Assembly (NCBI GenBank): GCA_964251965.1
Contig: CAXULQ010000012.1
Coordinates: forward strand, 1-64,000
Source: Mucilaginibacter_A sp964251965
Lineage (GTDB): Bacteria > Bacteroidota > Bacteroidia > Sphingobacteriales > Sphingobacteriaceae
DNA: 64,000 nucleotides
Direction: 5' to 3'
Positions 33,713 to 41,725 of the stretch are shown piece by piece. Below the pieces are notes generated by a model. That model made no database searches and was not told the origin of the DNA. It was given only the letters and a program-made list of their open reading frames with translations. Numbering within the stretch: the first letter of the stretch is position 1; every line of letters begins with the position of its first letter. The translations under genes and the position numbers were made by a program.

Positions 33713-33842
33713 AATTTGGTTTTTTATTTGGTTTATTTTTTGGTTCATGGGTTTTTGGTTCATGGGTTTTAGTCCATAGTTCATGGTACTTTGCAAGTTG
33801 CTATTAACAATGAGCCATAAACTACGATCTATCAATTATCTA
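33713..33842. repeat. Phrase-like intergenic repeat
   Basis: The direct word TTGGTTCATGGGTTT occurs twice around 33740-33770, followed by related words such as AGTCCATAGTTCATGG and the near-palindromic GAGCCATAAACTACG. It gives an artificial extended ORF into the SGNH gene. Confidence 0.55.
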
Positions 33843-33844
33843 AT

Positions 33845-34921
33845 CTACCATTTAATATGCTGATCGATAAAAGTAATTAAGTCATCTGCCATTTGTTTTT
33901 GTTCCGGTACTTTTGGGTGGCCAGGCGTGTTTTTATAAGGGAAAAAGTGCGTATAAATTTTACGGTCTTTCAATTGTTTTACTGCTTCCTCAATATAGCC
34001 GGGCCAGGGTGAACCTGTCTGCGTGGCATCCATACTTCCCAACGCACAAATGATGCTGGCTTTTGGATACTTGCTTCTAATGTTAGCAACAAAAGTTTTA
34101 TAAGCCAAAACAATAGCATCTTCGGAAGGTGCTTTCGTGCCGAAGCGGTGTTTGAATTCCGGGAAATCCGGCCGTTGTGTTAACCAGGCATCATTTTGAA
34201 ACAGATTGATGACGACCAGATCGGGCGTGTATTTTGTAAAATCCCATTTGCTGGCCGAATCAGTTGGATCTAAACGGTCGTACATTTCCGGCATAATCAG
34301 CGGAAACCAACTCAGTAAAACACCAATCCCGCTTTTGGCAATGCAGGAATATTGGGCGTTAAAATGGCGCGCCGTTATTGCAGCATAACTTACGTAGTTA
34401 TTTTCAAAATAGCCAATCGGCGAATCTCCTTTAAAATCTTCTGTTGCATAACCGCAGGTAATCGAATTTCCGTAGAACTCAATTTTTCGTTTAGGCAATG
34501 CTGATGCCGGTAAAACGGATGCTTCTTTTATCGGCATAAAACCATAGAACGCGGTTTTGCCTTTGTCCCACTCGGTGCGTTTAAATAATTCTAAAGTGTG
34601 TTTTCCTGCGGATAAGCCGGAAACAAGTTGATAAATTTTTTTGGAAGTATCAGGATGGATTTTGGCGATAATTTGTTCATCCACAATTACATTGTAATAA
34701 TTGGATGTGTCCTGGTCTTTTAAAACTGCCGAAATCCCGCTTCCGGTAAAATTGATTTTAACAGAAGCGCCAGGCCAGGAGAGTTCTGCTGCATCTGCTT
34801 TAAAATTTGTCCTTGCGGAATAAATAATGCGCGGGTCCTCAAACTTAATTAATTGGTTTTGGGCTTCAACCTGTGTAAAAAAGGTGGATAAAAACAGTAT
34901 TGCTATAAAAAATTTCAACAT
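33845..34921 (-). CDS. SGNH esterase with CE2-like N-terminal beta-sandwich
   Basis: 358 aa from the ATG of MLKFFIAILFLSTFFTQVEAQ, a clear signal peptide. Residues about 30-150 form a jelly-roll domain (INFTGSGISAVLKDQDTSNYYNV). The SGNH domain follows with IEFYGNSITCGYATED (Ser), VVINLFQNDAW (Asn) and HPKVPEQKQMADDL (His). This arrangement matches carbohydrate esterase family 2, which removes acetyl groups from xylan or glucomannan. The start at 34957 is rejected because it adds a second leader. A full dispersed motif lies inside the gene. Confidence 0.88.
   Translation of the reverse strand: MLKFFIAILFLSTFFTQVEAQNQLIKFEDPRIIYSARTNFKADAAELSWPGASVKINFTGSGISAVLKDQDTSNYYNVIVDEQIIAKIHPDTSKKIYQLVSGLSAGKHTLELFKRTEWDKGKTAFYGFMPIKEASVLPASALPKRKIEFYGNSITCGYATEDFKGDSPIGYFENNYVSYAAITARHFNAQYSCIAKSGIGVLLSWFPLIMPEMYDRLDPTDSASKWDFTKYTPDLVVINLFQNDAWLTQRPDFPEFKHRFGTKAPSEDAIVLAYKTFVANIRSKYPKASIICALGSMDATQTGSPWPGYIEEAVKQLKDRKIYTHFFPYKNTPGHPKVPEQKQMADDLITFIDQHIKW
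34519..34541 (-). repeat. Dispersed motif subtype A inside the CE2-like gene
   Basis: ATGCTTCTTTTATCGGCATAAAA in full, encoding GFMPIKEAS in frame. Family members have a similar-length segment here (a GFELDKGAK-like sequence), so the copy arose without an indel. Confidence 0.8.
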
Positions 34922-35069
34922 AAAAAAAAGATATAAATGTGTAGTTACTGCCTGCAATTTTACAGAAATGTTTTAAGTATAAAGCGCATCTATCTATTGC
35001 TTGTTAAACTTAAACTTTACGTTTTGCGTAATTTATAGAAACAATAAGTTTAAATACAACATTATATAA

Positions 35070-35393
35070 TTTTCACACTTTCTTTTTTTGCCGTTAACAT
35101 TTGCCATTGGTGCTTTGCAAGGTTTAACTGTAAATTGTTGGGCGCACCGTTTTGGTTATGAAAACTTTAACGAGCCTAACACTTCTAAAAATATCATTCC
35201 TGTCGATTTTTTGTTTTGGTGAAAAGGTTACCACAACAATCACCATAAAAATCCGGGCAGGGCAAACAATGCCGTCAGATGGTTTGAGTTCGATGCAGGT
35301 TTCCAGATGATGCGCTTTTTTAACTTCCTGCACATCATCAAACTAAAACCTGTTGTAGCCTGGCAAAGTTTTAAGGCGATAAAAGAAGCATAG
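35070..35393 (+). pseudogene. Acyl-CoA desaturase remnant
   Basis: The plus strand encodes the C-terminal third of a membrane fatty-acid desaturase. In order it shows ALQGLTVNCWAHRFGYENF, then NTSKNIIPVDFLFW, an in-frame TGA at 35220-35222, then KGYHNNHHKNPGRANNAVRW and FEFDAGFQMMRFF. The third histidine box (HNNHH) is intact, but everything before about the last 100 codons is missing and the frame closes upstream with stops. The TAG at the end follows a dispersed motif copy, as SFKAIKEA. The open frame on the other strand (35124-35333) is an antisense shadow. Confidence 0.87.
35378..35391 (+). repeat. Dispersed motif subtype A at pseudogene end
   Basis: GATAAAAGAAGCAT supplies the last four sense codons and the first bases of the TAG stop of the desaturase remnant. 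Confidence 0.75.
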
Positions 35394-35456
35394 GTTTTGT
35401 TATTGAAAGCAGTCGTTAGTCATTTCAAGAAGTATTATAACCACCAATTACGTGGG

Positions 35457-35477
35457 ATGCTGAAACAAATTCAGCAT
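35457..35477. repeat. Short hairpin repeat (GCTGAA/TTCAGC)
   Basis: ATGCTGAA and TTCAGCAT pair around ACAAA, in the wider phrase CGTGGGATGCTGAAACAAAT. Similar GCTGAA...TTCAGC elements are common in Sphingobacteriaceae genomes, from memory. It lies just beyond the BrkB stop. Confidence 0.5.
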
Positions 35478-35486
35478 GACAACGCA

Positions 35487-36497
35487 TTATTCCCGCTTAT
35501 AATTTACCCCACTTTTTGGTGCTTCTTTTACCACCTGTTTTTTAGGTTTGAGAATGTTAAAACTTGGCTGCACAATTTTGATGCTTTGTTTGGAAAGGTC
35601 AATGCTGGCATTCAATTCAAATCCCAGCAAAATAATTAAAGAGTTGAGGTAAAGCCAAATCATGGTAACAATCAGCGTTCCAATAGAACCGTAAACTTTA
35701 TTGTAGGAAGAGAAGTGGTTAATGTAATAACTAAAACCCAAAGAAGTAACCACGGCCAAACCGGTTGCCAGGATAGAACCGGCACTTAAAAATTTCCATC
35801 TTTTGGCATGAACCGGCGCATAACGGTACAAAATAGAAACGGTGACAAAAAATAGCAGCACAACAAAAACCCAGCGCGTAATGGTGATCAGGAATATCCA
35901 AAAAAAACCGCTTCCATGTATTTGATGCCTTGTAAAAGCGATAATCTTTTGCCCCATAATCATGATCGTGATTCCGGTAAGAAAAGCAAAAACAATCATC
36001 AGCGTTAAAATAAAAGCAACCCAGCGTCTGTGCAGCCAAGTTCGTGTTTCTGCGGTCAGCGCTGATTTGTTAAATGCTGCCATTAAATTGCTTACGCCAT
36101 TTGTAGCGAAAAACACAGCCGATATAAAGCCGAATGACAATAGTTTTCCGTTTTGATTTTTAACAATATCTACAATTGTTCCCTGGAAAGCCAGAAAGGC
36201 ATTAGTTGGCATTACGGTTGCCATGACCGACAATAATTTATCCTGAAAATGCTTTATTGGAATGTAAGGAATTACAGTGAACAGAAATATGATCCCCGGA
36301 AATATGGACAACATTAAATTGTAAGCCAAGGCCGATGCTTTGTTTACCAATGATTCTTTCCGGATTTCCTCCAGGAAAAAAACGGCAATGGTATAAAGCG
36401 GAAGTGAATTAAACCCAGGCAAAACAAGCACCTTGGTCCAGTTTAAAAAGTACTCGTAAAATTTAAAGTGAAGTAAAAATTTATGCAGCCAACCCAT
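35487..36497 (-). CDS. YihY/BrkB family inner-membrane protein
   Basis: A 336-aa membrane protein with six helices at about residues 60-80, 112-135, 160-185, 196-220, 232-252 and 265-290. Family landmarks are KASALAYNLMLSIFPGIIFL near the N-terminus, FFATNGVSNLMAAFN in the middle and YGSIGTLIVTMIWLYLNSLIILLGFELNA at the end. The old annotation ribonuclease BN is wrong for this family, and the true role is unknown. It is downstream of the thioesterase gene in the same orientation and probably the last gene of the mltG cluster. Confidence 0.92.
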   Translation of the reverse strand: MGWLHKFLLHFKFYEYFLNWTKVLVLPGFNSLPLYTIAVFFLEEIRKESLVNKASALAYNLMLSIFPGIIFLFTVIPYIPIKHFQDKLLSVMATVMPTNAFLAFQGTIVDIVKNQNGKLLSFGFISAVFFATNGVSNLMAAFNKSALTAETRTWLHRRWVAFILTLMIVFAFLTGITIMIMGQKIIAFTRHQIHGSGFFWIFLITITRWVFVVLLFFVTVSILYRYAPVHAKRWKFLSAGSILATGLAVVTSLGFSYYINHFSSYNKVYGSIGTLIVTMIWLYLNSLIILLGFELNASIDLSKQSIKIVQPSFNILKPKKQVVKEAPKSGVNYKRE

Positions 36498-36506
36498 GCT
36501 CCGGCA

Positions 36507-36914
36507 CTATACGAAAAAAGGTTTTAAACGTTCGAGCATAACAGCAGAAGGCAAACATGGGCGGTTAGTTTTTTTGTTGATAAAAACCAACAGTGTTTCG
36601 CCGAGATGGATCATTTCCTGTTTCTCGTTGTATAGTTCGTAAATAAAATGGATGCGGATGCCAGGCATTTTTTCCATAATTACTTTAATGGTGATCTCTT
36701 CGTCGTACAAAGCCGGTTTCAGGTATTTGCATTTCATTTCCAGTACCGGCATAATAATTCCGGATTCTTCCATTCCGCTGTAAGTCATACCTAAACTGCG
36801 CAGCATTTCTACCCGGCCAACTTCGTAAAATTCGGCGTAATTGCCGTAGTACATGTAGCCCATCTGGTCAGTTTCGCCGTATCGGACACGGATTTTTGTG
36901 GTGTGCGTAAACAT
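36507..36914 (-). CDS. Acyl-CoA thioesterase (4HBT hotdog, YbgC-like)
   Basis: A 135-aa hotdog-fold protein. RYGETDQMGYMYYGNYAEFYEVGRVEMLRSLG carries the Asp and Tyr positions of the YbgC/4-hydroxybenzoyl-CoA thioesterase group, followed by YDEEITIKVIMEKMPGIRIHFIYELYN. It hydrolyses acyl-CoA thioesters, with the chain length unknown. It starts one base after mltG stops and ends nine bases before BrkB starts, so it is in the same transcript. Confidence 0.9.
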   Translation of the reverse strand: MFTHTTKIRVRYGETDQMGYMYYGNYAEFYEVGRVEMLRSLGMTYSGMEESGIIMPVLEMKCKYLKPALYDEEITIKVIMEKMPGIRIHFIYELYNEKQEMIHLGETLLVFINKKTNRPCLPSAVMLERLKPFFV

Positions 36915-36915
36915 A

Positions 36916-37971
36916 TCAGCGTTTAATATTGCGGTCGTCTAACGCCTGGTGAAATTTTCGCGCATTAACTAAATGATTCGCCATATTGGTTGCAAAATTA
37001 TGATAGCCGGAAAAATCTTCTTTGGCACACATGTAAATGTAATTGTGCTTTTGATAGTTTAAAACCGCTTTTACGGCATTAACGGAAGGCATCATAATTG
37101 GGCCAGGAGGCAAACCGATATTCAGATATGTATTATAAGGCGAGTTAAAGATCTTATATTTATTCAATACTCTTTTTATGGTGAAATCTTTTAAAGCGAA
37201 AATTAACGTTGGATCAGCCTCCAGTTTCATGCCGCGGTTCAATCGGTTGAGGTACAAACCTGCAATGGTTGGCATTTCGTCATCGTGCAAAGCTTCTGCA
37301 TCAACAATAGAAGCCAGAATACTTGCTTGGATTGGTGTTAGCCCGACTGCTTTGGCTTCTTCTTTTCTTGCCGGAGTCCAGAATTTTTGATATTCATCAT
37401 TCATCCGTGTAAAAAACTTTTCTGCCGTGCCGTTCCAATGCATTTCGTAGGAATTGGGCATAAAAACCACATAAACATTATCAGGCGTAAAACCAAAAGG
37501 TTTAAGATAAGCGGCAGAATCCAGCAAACGGATAATAGACAAAGAATCTGCTTCGAGTTTTTTGCCAACCATTCCGGCAAAAGTTTCTTTAAGGCGAACG
37601 TTTTGGAAAGCTAATTTTACAGGTTCCTGTTCGCCTAAAGCCAGCATCCTAATAAACTTTTTATTGCCCATACCTTCATGCAAACGGTATTTGCCGGGCT
37701 TTACGCGGTTTTCGTACTTCATGCTGTAAGCAACCTGCATAAAAGAAGTAGTGTCTTTTACAATGCCTCCCTCTTTAATGCTTTTAAAAACATCGGTAAA
37801 ATTAGAACCTGTCTTGATGTACAAATATTCCTGCTTGTTGGTAACATTTGGGCCGTAGTATTTAAAGTAATAGTTAAAGGCGGTAAAAGCTAACAGCAAT
37901 AAAATCAGGATACCCAGCGCAATAAAAAACTTTTTGAGCAGATGGGGTTTCCGGTTATTTTCTTCAGACAT
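36916..37971 (-). CDS. mltG: Endolytic murein transglycosylase MltG
   Basis: A 351-aa protein anchored by one N-terminal helix (about residues 13-32, FFIALGILILLLLAFTAF). The periplasmic YceG domain has TPIQASILASIVDAEAL, where the usual family segment is IVEKET-like, then AGLYLNRLNRGMKLEADPTLIFAL and FNSPYNTYLNIGLPPGPIMMP, and ends with DFSGYHNFATNMANHLVNAR. It cuts nascent peptidoglycan strands and helps set glycan length. The catalytic-site wording differs slightly from Escherichia coli, but the second acidic residue is present. It heads the cluster with thioesterase and BrkB. Confidence 0.92.
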   Translation of the reverse strand: MSEENNRKPHLLKKFFIALGILILLLLAFTAFNYYFKYYGPNVTNKQEYLYIKTGSNFTDVFKSIKEGGIVKDTTSFMQVAYSMKYENRVKPGKYRLHEGMGNKKFIRMLALGEQEPVKLAFQNVRLKETFAGMVGKKLEADSLSIIRLLDSAAYLKPFGFTPDNVYVVFMPNSYEMHWNGTAEKFFTRMNDEYQKFWTPARKEEAKAVGLTPIQASILASIVDAEALHDDEMPTIAGLYLNRLNRGMKLEADPTLIFALKDFTIKRVLNKYKIFNSPYNTYLNIGLPPGPIMMPSVNAVKAVLNYQKHNYIYMCAKEDFSGYHNFATNMANHLVNARKFHQALDDRNIKR

Positions 37972-37983
37972 AGCAGGTTAAAA

Positions 37984-38290
37984 TTAATGGAGTTTACGTA
38001 GCGCCAGCAGTCCGCCTTCCAGGTTTCGCACGTTTTCAAAACCGTGGTTTTTGAGGATGTGCTGACCAGTTTCGCTTCTTAAACCCATTTTACAAATAAC
38101 AATTATTTCGTCGTTTTTAGTATAAGGTAGGTTGTTTACGGCAGCATTTAGTTTTCCTAAGGGGATGTTGGTTCCGCCGATATTGTAAGTCGAAAATTCG
38201 ATCGGTTCGCGTACATCCAGCAAGTTTAACTGCGCGCCATTTTTGTATACGGATCAGCAATTCCTCAGCTTTTATATCTTCGGTTTCCAT
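37984..38290 (-). pseudogene. Rhodanese-like protein with N-terminal frameshift
   Basis: The main frame (37984-38223) encodes NLLDVREPIEFSTYN and VICKMGLRSETGQHILKNHGF, a single rhodanese domain with the active-site Cys in ICKMGLRS. The natural start, METEDIKAEELLIRIQ at 38290, lies in another frame. Removing one base from the A5 run (T run at 38240-38244 on the plus strand) fuses them as ELLIRIQNGAQLNLLDVREP. So either there is a genuine +1 frameshift in a homopolymer or a base-calling error. A TTG at 38223 could still start a shortened protein. The neighbours are PASTA protein and mltG. Confidence 0.83.
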
Positions 38291-38292
38291 TT

Positions 38293-39060
38293 TTAATTTC
38301 CCTGGGAAACAGTTAGGTTGATCCTCGTTCCGATGCTGATCTTTGCAGTCGAATCTGTTTTCATCGGTATCTGCGATTTGATAATTACTTTGGTAGAATC
38401 CGTAATCGTACCTTCGTAAGTAACGGTCCCTAAAGTTAGGCCGGATTGGCTGATCACAAATTTCGCTGCATCCAGTTCTTGGTTGGTCAAATCCGGAATA
38501 TCAACTTCACTGGCACCTTTTCCATCGCCTAAAACCAAATCAATCCGCGAACCTTTTGGCAGTTTTGCGCCTGGTTTAATAATTTCTCCTGCAAAACGGA
38601 CTTCCAGTACGCGGTTTCGGGCAATATCAGAACGGTAAGTGGTATCGCCTAATTTTAAACCAGCATTAGAAATAGTGGCAGATGCTTCCCGTAAAGTAAT
38701 ATTTTCTAAATCGGGCAAACTGATGTTTGGCGCAAGCCTGGTAATTACCGTCAAATAAATTGTCCGGTTTTCTTTTACGTTGGTTCCCGGGTCCGGGTCT
38801 TGTTGTACAACCGTTCCCGGATCACGGTCGGGCAAATAAACCGAATCAATTTTATAGCGAAAGCCTTGCTGATCTAACAGGGCAGAAGCGCGGCTGATTT
38901 GCATGTCAATAAGTTTCGGCACGGGGATTCCGCTGCCATGCCGGGTATAATAATTTAAGCTGAAAACAGTAATTAATACAACCAGTAACACGGCCAAAGC
39001 CGCAAACAGCAGGTTTTTAAAAAAGGTTTTACTCTTGATGTATTCGAAGAAAGAACTCAT
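38293..39060 (-). CDS. PASTA-domain membrane protein
   Basis: 255 aa with one N-terminal helix (about residues 16-35) and three PASTA repeats at about 45-110, 115-180 and 185-255. They begin IPVPKLIDMQISRASALLDQQG, ISLPDLENITLREASATISNAG and VDIPDLTNQELDAAKFVISQSG. PASTA domains bind peptidoglycan fragments or beta-lactams. There is no kinase domain, so it is not a PknB-type kinase. In Bacteroidota such proteins often lie next to ddl, which is transcribed divergently here. It precedes the rhodanese gene by two bases. Confidence 0.9.
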   Translation of the reverse strand: MSSFFEYIKSKTFFKNLLFAALAVLLVVLITVFSLNYYTRHGSGIPVPKLIDMQISRASALLDQQGFRYKIDSVYLPDRDPGTVVQQDPDPGTNVKENRTIYLTVITRLAPNISLPDLENITLREASATISNAGLKLGDTTYRSDIARNRVLEVRFAGEIIKPGAKLPKGSRIDLVLGDGKGASEVDIPDLTNQELDAAKFVISQSGLTLGTVTYEGTITDSTKVIIKSQIPMKTDSTAKISIGTRINLTVSQGN

Positions 39061-39164
39061 TTACAAGCTGTTGTAACCATCGTTTTTGATTTATTTAATT
39101 GTCTCAAACATAATCAAAACCTGAATAAGATTTGAGGATTGCTTCAAAAATCTAAGCATTTACA

Positions 39165-39305
39165 GATAATCCTGTAAATCTCTTCTAATCCTGAAAAATC
39201 CTGGTCAAGACATATTCCTTCCCAATACTTCTTTTATGCACCATTTTTCATTATCAATAACTTTCCCGTAAATCCTTTAATCCTGAAAATCTCGGCTCAG
39301 ACAAA
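39165..39305. repeat. Phrase-like repeat, two tandem copies
   Basis: Two related blocks, one with AATCCTGTAAATCTC, CTAATCCTGAAAAATCC and TGGTCAAGACA, the other with GTAAATCCTTTAATCC, TGAAAATCTCGG and CTCAGACAAA. The words match the GxxExxY flanking repeats at 19230-19277 and 19725-19774. A dispersed motif copy at 39225-39239 (ATACTTCTTTTATGC) lies between the blocks. Confidence 0.6.
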
Positions 39306-39335
39306 ACTTCTAAATAAATTATGGTCAAAGAAAAT

Positions 39336-39343
39336 TACCTTTG
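39336..39343 (+). promoter_or_regulatory. Putative -7 box of ddl
   Basis: TACCTTTG fits TAnnTTTG perfectly but lies only four bases before the ATG at 39348, so it would give a leaderless or near-leaderless mRNA if used. It supports the shorter start over 39321, which would place the box inside the gene. Confidence 0.35.
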
Positions 39344-39347
39344 GCTT

Positions 39348-40340
39348 ATGACTGCCAAAAACATTGCCCTTTTAGCCGGAGGTTATACCGGCGAATATGA
39401 AGTTTCAATCAACAGTGCCCGTAATATTGCCGCCAACTTAAACCAGAAAAAATATGCTGTTTACACTATTTTGGTGAACCACAACAGTTGGTTTTATACT
39501 TCTGCCGAAGGGGAAAATGTAGAAGTGGACAAAAACGATTTCAGCCTAAGTATAAAAAGGGAAAAGATAAAGTTTGATGCCGCTTTTATCACCATTCATG
39601 GCACGCCGGGAGAAGATGGAAAATTGCAAGGTTACTTAGATATGCTGGGCATTCCGTACAATAATTGCGATGCGGCAACTTCGGCCATTACCATGAACAA
39701 GGCTTATACCAAAGCTATTGTGAAAGATATTGAACATTTGCATGTCGCTGGTTCTGTGCAAGTTTTCCGCCGGGATAAAGAAACGATTGAAGCGCAAGTG
39801 AAGCATTTAAAACTGCCGTTGTTCATCAAACCAAATAATGGCGGCAGCAGCGTGGGCATGAGTAAAGTGAACGCAAAAGAAGCCTTTTCCGGAGCATTGG
39901 AAAAAGCTTTTGCCGAAGACGAACAGGTTTTGGTAGAAGAATTTATAAAAGGCCGGGAATTTAGCATCGGGATTGTAAAGTTTGATGAAGAAATCCTGGT
40001 TTTGCCCGCAACAGAAATCATCAGTTTAAAAGAATTTTTTGATTACGAAGCGAAATATACGCCCGGCGTTTCCAAAGAAATAACACCGGCAAACCTCAGC
40101 GAAGCACAAAATAACCGCATAAAAAGTATTGTAAAAGAAGCATACCGCGTTTTAAACTGCAAAGGCATGACGCGCATAGATTTTATTTTGCAGGAAGAAA
40201 CGGACGACTTTTATTTTATTGAAATCAACACCACGCCGGGGCAATCGGCCAACAGCTTAATCCCGCAGCAAGTCCGCGCAGCAGGAATGGATTTAGGGGA
40301 ATTTTATGGAAAGCTGATTGAGGAAGCGATCAGCGATTAG
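39348..40340 (+). CDS. ddl: D-alanine--D-alanine ligase
   Basis: ATP-grasp ligase joining two D-alanines for peptidoglycan. From MTAKNIALLAGGYTGEYEVS, the N-terminal substrate loop is followed by FDAAFITIHGTPGEDGKLQGYLDMLGIPYNN, the ATP-grasp LPLFIKPNNGGSSVGMSKV, and the metal site FYFIEINTTPGQSANSLIPQQ. The frame also has an upstream ATG at 39321 (MVKENYLWL), which I consider less likely because family members begin at the shorter start. The protein has 330 aa, a usual length. It is divergent from the PASTA gene and ends at a strong hairpin. Confidence 0.95.
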   Translation: MTAKNIALLAGGYTGEYEVSINSARNIAANLNQKKYAVYTILVNHNSWFYTSAEGENVEVDKNDFSLSIKREKIKFDAAFITIHGTPGEDGKLQGYLDMLGIPYNNCDAATSAITMNKAYTKAIVKDIEHLHVAGSVQVFRRDKETIEAQVKHLKLPLFIKPNNGGSSVGMSKVNAKEAFSGALEKAFAEDEQVLVEEFIKGREFSIGIVKFDEEILVLPATEIISLKEFFDYEAKYTPGVSKEITPANLSEAQNNRIKSIVKEAYRVLNCKGMTRIDFILQEETDDFYFIEINTTPGQSANSLIPQQVRAAGMDLGEFYGKLIEEAISD

Positions 40341-40413
40341 CTTTCAGCAATCAGCCTTCAGTAGTCAGAAAACTTAATAATTCCATCAAGCCGAAAGCTG
40401 ATTGCTGACAGCT
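40339..40413. terminator. Long inverted repeat between ddl and thioesterase gene
   Basis: Arms AGCTTTCAGCAATCAGC (40339-40355) and GCTGATTGCTGACAGCT (40397-40413) are reverse complements with one mismatch. They sit between convergent stops at 40340 and 40424, so a two-way terminator is likely. The arm also looks like a phrase-type repeat. Confidence 0.75.
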
Positions 40414-40423
40414 ATAGGCTTCT

Positions 40424-40840
40424 CTAAATCGTATATTTCTCAATCATTTCCTGACTAACTTTCATCCCGCGGCCGGTAATTTTATCAATCAGAATATAAT
40501 CAAACCAGCCATCGCAGCAGATTTTTTTAGTCTTTTTGTTGATGATCTCAAACTGCACGCGGCAGCCTTTATCTTCAAAACTTTCAATCCCGGTACGAAC
40601 GGTAAATTCATCGCCCATGGTTAAAGCGCGTTTGTAATCCACATAAGCTGTACGAACCACCCAGCCAAAACCCTGCTGCATAAAATTCTCCATGGGCATG
40701 CCGTAAAAACGTTCCATCTGATCATAACGGGCAGCCAGCACATAATCAAAATACTTGCTGTTGTGCACATGCTGAAACATATCGATATCATCCGGCCTAA
40801 CTTTAAAGTCCGTTTCAAAAATACTGTAGGGAATGTTCAT
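40424..40840 (-). CDS. Acyl-CoA thioesterase (4HBT family)
   Basis: A 138-aa hotdog-fold protein. FKVRPDDIDMFQHVHNSKYFDYVLAARYDQM contains the Asp/His positions of the 4HBT active site, then VDYKRALTMGDEFTVRTGIESFEDKGCRVQFEI. It is distinct in sequence from the thioesterase at 36507. It hydrolyses an acyl-CoA of unknown chain length. It converges on ddl, with the HigBA module upstream on the same strand. Confidence 0.9.
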   Translation of the reverse strand: MNIPYSIFETDFKVRPDDIDMFQHVHNSKYFDYVLAARYDQMERFYGMPMENFMQQGFGWVVRTAYVDYKRALTMGDEFTVRTGIESFEDKGCRVQFEIINKKTKKICCDGWFDYILIDKITGRGMKVSQEMIEKYTI

Positions 40841-40906
40841 GCTGCTGTGAATTGTAGCAAAGATGCTGCAAAAATGTTTAACAGTGATGTGAAGAAGGGT
40901 TTTGCG

Positions 40907-40928
40907 ATGCTTCTTTTAACGTATAAAA
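40907..40928 (-). repeat. Dispersed motif, subtype A with right half
   Basis: ATGCTTCTTTTAACGTATAAAA, between the thioesterase start and the higA stop. Confidence 0.85.
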
Positions 40929-40941
40929 ATCCTTCTACAGA

Positions 40942-41247
40942 TTAAAGTACAATAGAAAGTTGTACGTGACCACCCAAACCTATTTCAACTATTTTTTGGA
41001 GTGTCGAAATGCGTACCTCTTTCACATCGTTTTCAATTTTTGAGATGTAGGATTTTGTCGTTCCAACTTTTGCTGCAAGTTCTTCTTGCGTCAGTCCTTT
41101 TTCAAGTCTGGCTTCATGTAGTAACACACCGATTTTGAAGTTTTCATAACCTGCTGTAAGTTCGTTCCTTTTTACAGTTCCAGGTTTTCCATAATGTTTG
41201 TCCTTGAACTCGTCCAACGTTGTTATGTTATTTTTTTTCGTTTTCAT
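40942..41247 (-). CDS. HigA-type XRE antitoxin
   Basis: A 101-aa helix-turn-helix protein of the Xre/HigA class. LLHEARLEKGLTQEELAAKVGTTKSYISKIEND at about residues 37-70 is the DNA-binding domain. It overlaps the 3' end of the HigB-like gene by 20 bases, so the order is toxin first, antitoxin second, typical for higBA. It should bind HigB and repress the shared promoter. A second Xre antitoxin occurs at 50804-51607 with a different partner. Confidence 0.9.
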   Translation of the reverse strand: MKTKKNNITTLDEFKDKHYGKPGTVKRNELTAGYENFKIGVLLHEARLEKGLTQEELAAKVGTTKSYISKIENDVKEVRISTLQKIVEIGLGGHVQLSIVL

Positions 41248-41578
41248 ACTCTTCCTTTATTTTAAGGGCTTTTTCAATTTCTTGTTTTGGTGTTTTTTGT
41301 GTTTTCTTTTGAAAACCGTTTGCCAAAACCACTAATTTCCCAGCATCGAAAAAACAAAAAATGCGGAAAATATTACTTCCTTGCTGCACCCGAATTTCAA
41401 AAAGGCCATCCGTGTTCTCAATATGCTTTAAATAAGTTTCAGGCACCCTCGGAACTTCTTCTATTAAATCAAAAGTCCAAATAATTTTATCTTTAACTTT
41501 TTTCGTTTGTTGTACAAAAAAGTCCTCGAAATATTCTTTATAAAAAATTATGGTTCTTTGCTTATGTTTCTTGTCCAC
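41228..41578 (-). CDS. HigB/RelE-type mRNA-cleaving toxin
   Basis: About 116 aa from a GTG that opens VDKKHKQRTIIFYKEYFEDFF. The longer frame upstream has no family similarity and runs through a dispersed motif. The core KVKDKIIWTFDLIEEVPRVPETYLKHIENTDGLFEIRVQQGSNIFRIFCFF and LVVLANGFQKKTQKTPKQEIEKAL is the HigB/RelE signature. Family toxins cut ribosome-bound mRNA. The TAnnTTTG box lies three bases before the GTG, so the transcript may be leaderless or start slightly upstream. Its antitoxin overlaps the 3' end. Confidence 0.88.
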   Translation of the reverse strand: MDKKHKQRTIIFYKEYFEDFFVQQTKKVKDKIIWTFDLIEEVPRVPETYLKHIENTDGLFEIRVQQGSNIFRIFCFFDAGKLVVLANGFQKKTQKTPKQEIEKALKIKEEYENEKK

Positions 41579-41581
41579 AAG

Positions 41582-41589
41582 CAAAGATA
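41582..41589 (-). promoter_or_regulatory. Putative -7 box of higBA
   Basis: Minus-strand TATCTTTG, a perfect TAnnTTTG match, three bases upstream of the proposed GTG. Confidence 0.4.
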
Positions 41590-41640
41590 TAAAAGGTAGC
41601 CCAAAAGTGAAACTCTTTTTTAATTTTATAAAAGATTGGA

Positions 41641-41662
41641 ATACTTCTTTTATCGAATAAAA
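41641..41662 (-). repeat. Dispersed motif, subtype A with right half
   Basis: ATACTTCTTTTATCGAATAAAA upstream of higBA, inside the rejected long N-terminal extension of the toxin frame. Confidence 0.85.
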
Positions 41663-41725
41663 ATTGAATTGAATTTCAAGTTGAATTACAAATCCAAAAT
41701 TACAATCCAAACCAAAAAGTAAAAT

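Noticed and set aside
35124..35333. Minus-strand ORF of 69 codons
   Set aside because: It is the antisense shadow of the desaturase remnant, which has clear histidine-box similarity on the plus strand.
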